Assembly: GCA_900708905.1 (NCBI GenBank)
Contig: CAADRB010000014.1
Location: 1,997,839 to 2,061,838 of the forward strand
Origin: Hymenolepis diminuta
Lineage: Eukaryota; Platyhelminthes; Cestoda; Cyclophyllidea; Hymenolepididae
Direction: 5' to 3'
DNA: 64,000 nucleotides
Shown: positions 47,001-58,600 of the stretch, piece by piece
Position numbering within the stretch: position 1 is the first letter of the stretch
Layout: each line of letters opens with the position of its first letter
Program-made: the position numbers and the translations under genes
The notes under the pieces: generated by a model
Seen by the model: the letters and a program-made list of their open reading frames with translations, nothing else
Databases searched by the model: none
Told to the model about the DNA's origin: nothing

Positions 47001-50000
47001 ACACAAGTCCTGCCAGCCTCTTTATTAACCAGACTTAATCAATGTCATCGACCATTCCACTCACTGAGTGTGTGCCGATGGGGATCGAACACATGACCTC
47101 TGACATGGCGGACGCGCATGTTGGCCAATGCGCCTCCGACGAAATTCTTCTACTATGTAAATCCGCCAAGCCTTTAATTTACCACTGCCCAATTTACAAT
47201 AAACGGTAGGAAGGGATTGGTATGATAAACTTTAAAGTACTTGTTAAACAAGTTCTTTTGGGAAACCTTGGCATATAACAAATATCGAAAACTGAATTTA
47301 TCCTGATATTTTGATATATAGGTTATAATGCTACTAATATCTCGTTAACCAAATATAGGTACCTCTAAATATGAACAAGCAGAGTTGATTTAGCCAACTT
47401 CAGACGAACGTTAAACAGATGTTCGACGAGAAGGTGAAATGTGGATGATCCATGCCTTGCATTATCGAGCACAAACCACAATTTAAAGGAAATTATGTAA
47501 GGAATCACGTCGTTATTTGCAAATGAGAAGGACTGATAACAACAAACCATTTCCCATAACCCATAGAGCTGCTTTATTCTTTCTGTGTTTAGATACCTTC
47601 CCACAACGAAAGATTGTAAAATGAAATAATAAGTATCATTAAGAGGCAAAAATAAGTACCCTTCAAGTTAAGGTAATCTCTTGCAAGCACGTAGTTTCTG
47701 GAGTGATCAAAATGAAAGTCGGAAAGACTGGAAATAATGTCACAAAAGAATCCCCGATAACCAGCCAAAGAGGGATCATTTAGGCCTGCAAATTAAAAAA
47801 ATAATAATAATAAATTTGACAAAGGCAAAATTAAGTAACTAAAGCCTAAGAAAATTCCATTCGGCCATTTCTTTCGCAAGCAACGCCATCGTATTTACCA
47901 ATCATTCCACTCTATTTATACCATTACTACCATAATTCACGGCAACCAGAAATTTTTCTAACATTTACCAAGAGAAAATATCAATATGAGGAAGGTTTCC
48001 AAAAAGAAGATAAAGAAAGGGTTCGAGTAGATGCAGAAAATATAGTTAGGACATCAAAAGTGTCTTACAATTCATCAGGCAGTCTGCACTTTCCCTAGCG
48101 GATTTAGATTGCTGTATCATATGCTGTTTTAGGATTTATCTCCTAAGTTCACGAGTAAGACTTCAGAGCTCGTTAATTAAATACCGTTATTCAACATGGC
48201 ATTTCAATAAATTGGTCTCTCCTAATAACCTGGAACAGCACAACATAGATCACTAAAATTCATAAAGACTAAACATTAGTAATAGTACTAATAAAAATAA
48301 AAAAAATCCAGGTGACAAAACCAACCACAGGAATATTTCAGCCGATCAAGAAGCTCTGAACATCATGAATATAATCTCAGACAAGAACCTTGAAGTCAAT
48401 TCAGGAAATTCAAACATTAACACTCTATGCTACATGTAGACGCAGAGAGCTTATTGCCTCTGTAATTCAGACTCTAGATGTCTTGCCTACATACTATGCT
48501 TGTTCTTTACCCCACCCCCTGGACTCGCTTGCACTTCTCCTTACTCAGATGTTGTCCCATGATTAAAATTGAAAAAGTTTTATATTATTAATATCATGAG
48601 AATTGACAATAATTCAATATTTAATCGGTTCGACAAAAAAGGCAGTAGGTAAATGTTGACACGTAAGAAGAGGTTAAAAGGATTAAAATGGGAGTGAATT
48701 TATTTAGTTCCCTGTTTTGTCCAACTAACAGCTGTGATGATTTATTGGTTATCAAAATTAATCAATTTCCTATCTTAGATAACCGGATACAAATGAGCAT
48801 GATTTGCATGCATTCTCAATCAAAATAGACAAAACATTGAAATCTAAAGTAAATCTATTCCTTTGCGCTTCATTTATCAAATCATTCTACATCCCTTGAG
48901 AAACGCCAAATATGCATAAAGAAATCAATATCAGGTGCGCTAATGGTGTAGCGATTGACTTGCACGTTAATAAGTTCAGAGATTACGGATTCGACACGTA
49001 TTCAGTGTTTTGATCTCCGATCCTCAATAACACGACGACAGCTTGTATTCACAGTCTTTGCCTAGTTAAGTGTCTTAGAGTAAAGTAGTCAATTGTAGCC
49101 TAGCAATATCTAGTGGCCTGATATATAAAGTAGCAGAACTAGAACTTCCAGAATTTACTATAGAACATATATATAGAACACCCTTACTACAGAAAAAAAT
49201 AGAAGAGAAGCAGTGTGAATGTTCATCTGGATTCCTTTTCAGAATGCCCTTTCCAAGCCTCAGATAAGTACTGAAGAAAAACGCTTTCATTCAAGAAGGA
49301 TAATCAGATTTGATAAAATATCAGTCTGATTTCAATATAAAATACCAGAGGTCATTTACTTGCTCTTGCTTGATGTTACCCTTCAATGAATAGGGTATTC
49401 TAATATCTAGACCTGGCAGAATCAAAAACAACGAAAAGGCATCCCTATTTTTCACTAGACGCAAAGGCGAAATCTTGTTTGGGGTTGATATTTAGGCTAG
49501 ATCGAATATATAAAACAGAATAATATCCGTGTTTGGCGGTGGCGTGGTGATCAACGTCCATTTACCTTCACCAATTGACCATTTGGAGCTAGTACTGTTG
49601 ATCAAGCAGTTCACTGAATGTGTCTCAGCTAATGCTGAACCACCCATCCCTGATTTAGCAGACGTGAATATTAATCAGTGCGATTGGACACGCACATCGA
49701 TGGATATACACTGATGAGTATCGATCTCGTGACCTTTGACTTGACAAGTTCATATCCAAGCAAGCTTGGGTGTTCGGCTATGGTAACATTACATCAAACC
49801 TCTGGTATACAAACCGGCAATCAGTTAGCACACATCTTTCCTATGGAAACCTAGTAATTACTAGTACCACCACTGAAACAACATAAAAAAAAACATTTTC
49901 CAACGCAAAGAGCAGATATCACGGAATCACTGACTACTTACTGTAAGCATGAAGAGTCATTTCACCTATCGACGATTCAAATCCACAATACCACCTTGGA

Positions 50001-51845
50001 GCTTGCACATTTCTCCGGGAAAACAAAACAGTGTCTATAACGTCTTTTCTCCCAAAAAATTGACAACAGTTGTTTGCTTCATTTAATGACGAAGTAATCC
50101 GCAAAGAGATCACAGATCAATTAAAAGTATCGACCTCATTTAAGGACACCACCGCTCTATGTAATTTAAGAAATTCGCGGTCAAAAGGATATATGCGCTT
50201 TATGGGAAAAGGAAGTTTTAAAAATGATAAATTCTCCAATGTTTGTACCAAATTCGTATTGAAGTTAGCGTGGGGATCAAGTATCTTTTCGATCTAGAAT
50301 TTTTTGCTCTGAAGCTGCGTTCAATCTAAATGATCTTGGGTAATTACAGCCACTCTAGTACACCCTCACTTAACTAAAAGTAAATGATACCAAAAGTGTT
50401 CAACGATCATTGAATTCGTGCCTCGATGACAAAGAAATGACAACTTCCAAGTTACCCGTGTAAAATTTCACGAGATCGATACTCAGCGGCGCACATCAAA
50501 AGAACAAAAGACAACGGAGTGGCTTCAGAGTAGCTTCTCCCTGCCTATGATGACGATGCTAATAAACAATCATCTTGATAATTGTCATTAATTACGGAGA
50601 ATATAAACATCGCATATCCTTCACCAATAAGAATATTAATTTGTGGAGAGAGTTGCGAGTATCAATCACGAAATGAATCACGATAAAAATTGAGCTTGCT
50701 GTCAAGGTTAAATTATATAATTAAATAACTTACATAGAGTAGGCTCATCACAAATAGCTTTAACACGCGTGTCACAAAGGCGAACAACTCCTCGACTGGT
50801 CGAATAACCCAACATATTGCACAGTTCTGGATGGAATCGAGCACATGTTATGACTTCATTCAAATCCTCCATGTTTTCCGGTTTTATATCGACAAATTCT
50901 GCAAACAGAAAAAAAGCGTCACCGTTAATATAAGCGCAAAAGATTCAAAGGTAAATTTGAAAGGGGACGTACGGAGTGATTGTTCAGTGTGATTGACATG
51001 CCATAAGTTAACGCGGAGGTCATCTGCAGAAAGGAAGGTTTCCTGATCAGAACTGAGGGAGAGAGAATTAATGTGATAGGTATGAGCATTAGGGTAGATT
51101 TTCCGAGATCGAACTTCAATGGTCAGGTTCTTGCGTTTTTTATACCGAGGAATTCGGAGTGAATTTAAGGAAGCAACACTTTTCAGGGAAGAATTAATGC
51201 CACTTTTATTTTCAGAAGTTGGTGAAGGGTCACCATTGCTAGAAGATCCAGAAATTAGACATTCATCATCGCCACTTTGGTTATCCCCCTGTTCCTGGCG
51301 AAAATTAAAATTGTACGTAGATGGAGATTGTTCCGACATACGCCATAATTTGATAACCTTGTCTATGAAATGATTAATTAATAAGGAAAACAAATTAGGC
51401 ATACCATTAGTTGTGAGTAATTGAAGTGAATTATTGCAAATAGGAAGCCACATGATTGCGTTTATCTTTTCTTCGATTTCGAGTGACTTTAAATAGTCGA
51501 ATTCAGATTCGTGACTTGTGAAGGCACAAAACATTCCGTAGAACGATTCCTACGATAGATTAATTAGGAAAAGTCGAATTTATTACTTATTACCTCTCCA
51601 GTTCCATTAAAGACATATACACGACCGGCTTTATCACCAGCAGCAAGATAGTCTCCAGATTCATCAAATTCAATGCAGGTAACTGCATTATCTAAAGGAA
51701 TAATTAATCTAATAAGGAGAAATACCTTCTTTAGAATTACAGAAGTCACCCTTTTTTATTTCGTTTAAACGTAATTTGAAAGGCTCTAAAACGACTGATT
51801 AAGATCGCAAAGGTCTACGATACCTGAGGAACCACAAGCAGCCAT
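44015..51845 (-). CDS. PPP2R2: protein phosphatase 2A regulatory subunit B (B55/PPP2R2), elongated
   Basis: A WD40 beta-propeller that targets PP2A to substrates in cytoplasm and nucleus. Coding exons in order: 51824-51845, 51726-51785, 51594-51691, 51405-51549, 50973-51362, 50734-50898, 47660-47785, 46685-46820, 44015-44972. Phases fit throughout, 699 codons plus stop. The ATG at 51845 begins [20 protein letters not shown]. Family signatures: [151 protein letters not shown]. Typical B55 length is about 445 aa. The excess is an insertion after IKLW (about residues 121-177), a Ser-rich and acidic segment inside the last blade (about 398-573) and an acidic tail (about 617-699). Two introns are only 34 and 42 nt. 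Confidence 0.95.
44973..46684 (-). other. B55 intron 8
   Basis: About 1.7 kb between the exon ending SHDDR and the exon starting YLFTGSYGN. It includes R4-like sequence near 46395-46500. No coding support. Confidence 0.7.
46395..46500 (+). repeat. dispersed repeat family R4, partial copy
   Basis: AAGCTCTGAATATCGTGGGT and GACCATGAACATGGGAGTTA align with AAGCTCTGAACATCATGAAT and GACAAGAACCTTGAAGTCAA at 48350-48400. Confidence 0.45.
46935..47140 (-). repeat. tRNA-like SINE, reverse orientation, best-preserved copy
   Basis: On the minus strand it reads GGAGGCGCATTGGCCAACAT (A-box-like), then CAGAGGTCATGTGTTCGATC (B-box-like, TTCGATCCCC), then GCACACACTCAGTGAGTGGA and a 3' part shared with 39045-39280. 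It lies in B55 intron 7. Confidence 0.7.
48355..48560 (+). repeat. dispersed repeat family R4, copy
   Basis: Shares AAGCTCTGAACATCATGAAT, AATCTCAGACAAGAACCTTG, AAATTCAAACATTAACACT and a 3' end CTTACTCAGATG with the other R4 copies. Confidence 0.45.
48935..49010 (+). repeat. tRNA-like SINE, partial copy
   Basis: GGTGCGCTAATGGTGTAGCG (A-box-like) is followed 25-45 bases later by TTCAGAGATTACGGATTCGA (B-box-like). The 3' part is not recognisable. Confidence 0.55.
49535..49775 (-). repeat. tRNA-like SINE, reverse orientation, degenerate
   Basis: Minus-strand blocks: GTCAAAGGTCACGAGATCGA (B-box-like), CGTGTCCAATCGCACTGATT, and a 3' tail. In B55 intron 6. Confidence 0.5.
51363..51404 (-). other. 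42-nt intron in B55
   Basis: GTATGC...CATAG on the minus strand. It has no in-frame stop and is a multiple of three, so it could be read through as 14 extra residues. The splice is preferred because it restores the invariant DKxIKLW after the TTN. Confidence 0.85.
51692..51725 (-). other. 34-nt intron in B55
   Basis: GTATTTCTCC...CCTTTAG on the minus strand. It is needed because the frame of exon 2 hits a stop if read on. Splicing gives [11 protein letters not shown] in phase, matching the start of blade 1. Confidence 0.75.
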
Positions 51846-54800
51846 GTTCGTTGACAAATCAACCCGGCAAACACAGATGTAAGACAAACAAAGTAAAAAA
51901 TTGGGCTTGACGCACAAAATGTAACCGAGTAAAACAAATACATACAAATTAGAATAACCACCTCTGTATTTAAATTTTTATTTAAAATTTATGCCCAGAT
52001 TTTATTTTGTTTGAAAATTGCCTTATTTAATTTATATTTTGATTGCCATCTATTGCTAGAACTAGAAATTTTAATAAATAAAGCATAGTATTATGCAAAA
52101 TAATTAAAAGGTAGCGGGATTGTATAAGCGTAATAGATAAATAAATTAGAAGTTAAATTTTGATTTTGGAGAATATTACCCGGTTGACACATGCAAAGGT
52201 CATAACAGAATGTAGTGACGGAGAGAAAAGGAAAAATCTTATTGCAACCGGCAAATTTGCTTCAAAAAATAATTTAATTGCAAATCAGTGGAATATTTTC
52301 ATTAAAATAAACTTACGTTTTAAAAAAGGTTTTATTTGCTTAAAAATTTTTTTCTAATATTTTTAAAATATAATAGAAAGTAACTCTAAATTTTCCTACA
52401 AGTTAAAACACCGATTTTTTGGTAAAATTTTTTATAGGTCTGCCGACCACACCAATTTGCTCTTTTTTCATCACGCTTTACTGCGAACTTATGAAGTTAT
52501 ATTTTTCTGATATGCAGGACTTTTAAAAAATCTTTTTAGAAATTTTTTTCCTCCCCCGATCAAGTCTAATATATGGGTATTTCTACATAAGCAGTCTTTA
52601 CAAAATCATTTCAGATCAATCCAGTTGTTGCAAAACAATTTATTCTAATAATTCATTCGTCAAATTTCCTTAATTTAATCGTAATTTGTGTTTATCGCAT
52701 GACTTTACCAATGAAGAATGTTATTAGAACAGTTCACTCTACCTCTTTGGGAAAAATAACGCTTATTCTTTTAGTAAAATACTGTTTATTTGTTTAAACG
52801 CCCTAGTTGGTCCATGACCAAAATTGATTGTTTATTTGATCTTATACGATATATACTCCTTGCCTAAATCGCTAGTTTCGCATTATTAAGCAACAGGAAA
52901 TTTCACCGAGAAGTGATACTTTCAGTAGGAAATAGCACAGGGATGTGATTTGCGCATTTAGGTGATGATAGCAGTATTTATTACACTAATGTTAGGCACG
53001 ATTTGTGTGTCATTTTCCACGTACTTAAGAGATTCGAGAATTAAATGCACAATTGTTGTAATCTGCCACTCTCCATAGGATACCGTAGTCGAATCACTGA
53101 TTCCCTAACACATTGCACTAATTACAAACACAACCCAGAAACACAGCAATACAAAACGATCCAAACCACTATATCAATACAAAACACATGCTTCCGTGTC
53201 GATAGGTCGGTTTATATTATGCGCCACTTAAAAACGTAGTGTAAAGAGATTCGTTCGAATAAAGAAGAATTAAAAGAGACAGAAATAAAATGCAGAAAAT
53301 AAAGAATCCACCTATATGACTTACTTTGGGAAAATGTAATTTTCTTTACTTGTAACAATTATGCTATAAACTGTGTCCTCAGCGTCTTAACTAGGACTAA
53401 TATTTAACACAAAATGTTCCAGATATCCAGTCATTCACTTATCTATTCGGAATCAATCTTAGCCAGATAGTCCGATCTTTTAAAATTGGAAAATCTTTAT
53501 TTTGGGCTCTACTAATGCTCGAAATATTATTAAATAACTGCTATAGCCAGCAGATGTCTATCATCACCTAGCAATTAGAAATGATAGACTGACGATAAGA
53601 TCTCCACCGGTATCCACAGGTGGTCCCGCTGTGTGTTTGCGTGTTTGCATATAGATATGTATATGCATGTTCATCATCACCCCGAGACGCCGACAACGAG
53701 ACATGACTGACATCAAACGGAGAAATGTTTTGTAAATAAACCTAATTTTCAAATTAGTAAATTAGGGAGGTTTGTCTGCCAACTCCGGACTTACCTTTCG
53801 ATATGAGTGACTTGATTTATTCCATCTATTCGATCGATGTGGCCCCGATAGATCCTCCACGTTATTACAATAACAATTTTGATTATACATGATTGAATCT
53901 TCGAAATGAATGTTGACTGAGGAAAGGCATACTTTATACTCAAAAATGTTTAAATATATTTAAATTCTCGGCACGAATGTATTCTAACTTCATTTACGAT
54001 AAATATTTAGAAGGGAAATAGGGGAAGGAAATGATATTCTGCTTTCGAATTTATTAGTTTTGTTATATAAATAATCGTATTTCCTATTTGTAGAAAGTAA
54101 TTTTTTGAGAATGATCATTATGATGTATTAAATTTACAAAATATTTAAAGTGATATTGCTGTAACACTCTATCGGTTTATAAAATTGCGGAATATTTTGT
54201 CCTTTTTCACAACTGATTGTAAGTTATAAATTGTTATTATTATTCTCACACACTGACCCATTTCATTTTTAAAATCTATGCTCAAATTGTCAAGCTTTTA
54301 ACGCTCATAGCATTATTATTTAGCGATATTCGTATTTAATTGAAGAATTAGCATGTCTAAAGGTGTGATAGGACATTAAATATAAAAATCATCACTAGCA
54401 TGAGGCATCTCAGAAAAATGCATTTACGACTGGGTGCTGCCCACAGTTTATTACCATAATTTACTCACATAATTTCATTAAAGTTTATGTAACTAGCATG
54501 CCTTGCAATTTCATATTTATTTCAAATCAGTAAATTGCTAATAAAGTACATTTTCCTACGAATTTGCCTATTGTTTAAATATGAAGGACATCCCTATTTT
54601 TTGTTGGCTTATTCACCGGTAATACATCTTCTTGCGCTATCTCTTTTAAATTATTTCGAGAACAGTTTTTAATTGCGACCCATCTGTTCAGATTATTTTG
54701 ACAAATTAATCTGTTATTGGCTTGTATTAGCGCTTCAATTTTATTTAAAATGTGTTCACAAACCTACACTATTTAACATAAACCAAAGATGATCTTCACA

Positions 54801-55600
54801 ATAAATAGGATTATAATTAGGACATTTAATTAAAATACTAAAGAATCATTTCCATCAGGAAATTTTCATTCGGAAATTGGAAATAAAGCGAAATATGTCA
54901 TGGGAAAAATTATGGAAAGCTTCACTATGAAACACTCACGCGGTACATGTAATACGGTTTGAATGCCGGTAAGTAATCAGTCGCAGTCCAATTTCAATAT
55001 ATTTTAACCAAGTGGGCACTGAATATTTCTTCTTACCCTTTCAGTGAAAAGCCATTAACATTGCATAATATGATTGGCCTCGGCATTCAATTGGTCATCG
55101 TTTGAAGTTTCATTTCTGCGCTTAGCCCGATTTTGTTTTTAAACGTCGCTAAAATACGCAAGTGGTTTCTAAAATCGGTATGCGTGTGATTGAATTATAT
55201 CAGTTACGATGCTAAAGGTCGAACTTTACCGTTAGTTTATTCCTTTTTATAAATCGTATTTTCGCATGATTTAAGTACTTTATATCTAAGCTATTCGTGT
55301 TTGCCTTTGTATTATCGGTATTTGATTAATCATCGCAATCTATTTTCATATAGATCAGTGTTACTATTAATGAAAGAGACATTTATTTCATAGTCCCTCA
55401 GTTGCAGAAATCTATTGAGCTTTCATCTGTGTTCTAAGACTGAATCATAGGGGTTTCCATCTTTATATGCTTCTATTTATTTGTTACAAGCACTAACAAA
55501 GTTTTATTTATATTGAGGTCTTTTACTTTCATTTATATCTTGCCTGTCTGGTTTCTGCTAAAATGTCTGAAATTCACTGCTCTCTTAAATTAAAAGGTTA
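51846..55600. other. divergent intergenic region between B55 and ALG11
   Basis: A 3.75-kb, strongly AT-rich stretch between two genes transcribed away from each other. It should contain both promoters and 5' UTRs. No promoter element, RNA gene or coding exon could be supported. Small open frames here (for example 52160-52357, 53564-53752) have no recognisable content. Confidence 0.6.
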
Positions 55601-58600
55601 ATGTTGGTCTTCGCAATCTTCATTCTCATATGGATATCTCTTTGGATCCTTTTTGTAATTGGGCTTTTGATCCGTCGCCAAGTTCTGCGCAAACGGTTGG
55701 CTAAAAAATATAAGATATTTCGACCCCCAGCACTTCTCGCCTTCTTCCATCCCTATTGTAATTCTGGTGGAGGTGGCGAACGTGTTCTTTGGACCGGCGT
55801 AGATTGTCTTCTTCGCACATATCCCTCTATTCTCATCTTTATTTACACCAATGACACAACTTGTCTTAATTCACCCATTCGTGTCTTTCAACGAGTCCAT
55901 GAAACATTCGACATACCCATTCGAGATGCCGAACGTGTTATCTTTGTCCGACTTCGTAGTGAACCCCTCCTACGTGCCAACCTCTATCCATTTCTCACCC
56001 TCGCTGGCCAGGCCTTTGGTTCCATTGTGGCTGCGTTTGAATGCCTTATTCGACTCCCACCAGATTTCTTCATTGATACCACAGGTATTGTTCCAATTTT
56101 GACTTATTTAAGTAGTATAATACTCTGTCACCTTCCATGTTGGGTGAATAAGCAATTTTGATGATAAACAAACTCCCTTGAACATTGTGGGAAGTTTCTT
56201 TATAGAACGAAGGGCTTGCTGAAGTTATTCCACGATTTAATAAAGAAGATTCGGCATTTGAATGATTATGCAAGGTTAGATAGTTTCCAACTTTATAATC
56301 CGTCACGGAAGCTCATATGTTGTCAGGGGCCATTAAGAAATGTGAAAAAGGCATGCAGAGAATGTAATTACCGAGAATAATCGACCATTTAAGAATATCT
56401 CGAATAAATAATCCAACGATGTAACTCAACTTGTTTCATACTAATTCATGTAAGATGCTTGAAGTCATCCCAAATTCTTGAGTTATTAAGCATTCAATCT
56501 CATTATGAAAAGTTGAATTAGACCAAAACCGTAGAAAATATGGGTGGTTAGAAAATTACTGTCTTATTTCATAATTTATGCTGAATAATGAGGAGTAAAC
56601 TTCGAATTTCATTAAGGGGTGTTTAAAACCTGATTTGAATGGAAAGGAAGTAATCGAACTCGTGACCTCTGACGTTGATTACTGCGTAGGCCATTTCCCC
56701 TTAAACCTGAAACAGTATAATTCAGAAATGATAGCTTAAGAGTTTCATATGAAGTTAGAGTCTGATAAAACTGCTGGCTTTCCAATTTTTGAAGATTGGC
56801 AACTCCAGGAAGATGGAAAAAGGGTAGATTCCTGGTAGGGATAACTTAATATGGGAGTCAGGCGAGTAAATATTTTCCTTTAATGCTTCATTGTGTTTAT
56901 GATTTTAGGTTTTTCTTTCACAATTCCACTCTTTTCCTGGTTTATTGGAGCGCGTTGTGGTGCCTATGTTCACTTCCCCACCATCTCAACAGATATGGTA
57001 AATAGAGTTGTCCAGCAGAGTACAGCTACAAGCTATAACAACTCCTCACGAATTCGAAATAGCAAATTTCTGACCTCCCTTAAAATGCTCTATTACATTA
57101 TTTTCAAGTGGATTTATGGGTGGACTGGGAGTTCTCTGAATTGCCATGCTGTGGCGGTGAATTCAACATGGACTATGAGCCATATTATATCGCTGTTTGG
57201 TAGTCAACCTATCATCCTTTATCCACCATGTCCGTGTTTGGTGAACGAGAAAGGTGAAGGAGAGAAGCGAAAACCTTGGATTATATCAATTGGGCAATTC
57301 AGACCCGAAAAAAATCATTTTGTGAGTCGTAGTTTTTGTGTTGCTTATCGTTAATGTTATGGCTCTTCTACATTGTTGTAGTGCTAGCAATTTTTGTTTC
57401 TGCCCCTATTGTATATGCGTCCATTAGATATCGCTGGACTAGTTGATTAAAACCCACCGAGAGAGATTAGGCAAAGTGGAGTTACTTCAAGAACTTGTAT
57501 TAATCCACATGATGAACGCAATGACTACAAATAATTTTCATATTTGTCTCGACTGTCAAGCTGTCAGGAGTGCCCGCGTACTGATAAAAATGATGTGCTA
57601 CTCAGAGACAAAATAAGTGAATGTAGGTGGACATGGGGTAAATGGTTGTCTGCTCTTACCATTTGTAATCTTTATGCTTCTCGTTCCTTATTTTCATATT
57701 TCATACATCTTACAGACTATACTCTTTCATGTTTATTTTATCTATATGATCTACCTAAATAAAGATCTGTTTAGACCACGCTACCTGTGGAAATCGCTCC
57801 TTTCGAAACGAAACAACTTTGCGGCTTTTTGCTGTTTGTACGCTTCCCATCAGGCTTCTATGTAATCACGTTTCTATGCCGTGGTTAACGTGTACTCCTG
57901 TCATGCCAGAAGTCACGGGATCGATACCCCTCGATGTAAAGCTAATGATGTGGGTGGTTAACCGCACGGGTTGCTTCTGGTAAACAAGAAAGGATACGAA
58001 TTTGTTATGATAACGACTCCAGGATACCTTTTCTCTATATTGGTTTAGTTAAAAGTTCTAATGGTTTTTGGGAAGTGTCTGCTTATTTTTGGAAGAGGTT
58101 AATATTTCTCCGTTCCTGGATGTCATAGTAATTTAGTAGGCGCTTTTTAATTTCGCTAATTTTATTGGTACTTGCAATTATTTGTTTAGCATAAAATCAA
58201 AATTCGACAGGACTATATACTCTCGAATATTCTTGGCTTGAGATTCTTAAGACTGTTAGAAGGCTGCTCGTTGAAATACGCTGAATGATATTCTCTAAAA
58301 CGTTTGGTGGATGAAAAAAGCCTATTTCATTTGCACGCTATACAAGTTTGAGAATCTAGGTGGTAATTTAAACTTTTGAATGTTTATTATAATTGTATTT
58401 AATGTAATCTTGACTTCCCATTGAGATAAACTATGAATGCTGCTTCCCAAATGTAATTAGAAGAAGGAATGAGGTTTGTAATTCACAGACAGTTTTTCTT
58501 CTTTTAAAAAGTAATACTGCATCCTGTATAAAGCCATAGGTAGTTGGATTGATTGTCTGGTCAATACGGGTTAATATGGGAGTAATGGAATATAAGTTTT

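Larger units (their letters stand above)
47786..50733 (-). other. B55 intron 6, large
   Basis: About 2.9 kb between the exon ending CDEPTL and the exon starting [11 protein letters not shown]. It contains R4 (48355-48560) and two SINE copies. A candidate cryptic exon around 49943-50020 (minus strand, reading [17 protein letters not shown] with a GTAAGT donor) cannot be joined in phase at its 5' side and is not needed for the family alignment. Confidence 0.65.

Noticed and set aside
46935..47140. A true tRNA gene
   Set aside because: The A- and B-box-like sequences are present, but no cloverleaf with an anticodon arm and 3' acceptor pairing is apparent, and similar copies share long non-tRNA 3' sequence.
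49943..50020. Candidate extra B55 exon on the minus strand ([17 protein letters not shown] with GTAAGT donor)
   Set aside because: The only nearby acceptor gives the wrong phase for the exon at 50734. The family alignment is continuous without it, and the peptide has no B55 similarity.
51564..51749. Reading 51594-51749 of B55 as one exon
   Set aside because: That frame has a stop just upstream and does not join exon 2. A 34-nt intron gives correct phase and a good match to the blade 1 start.
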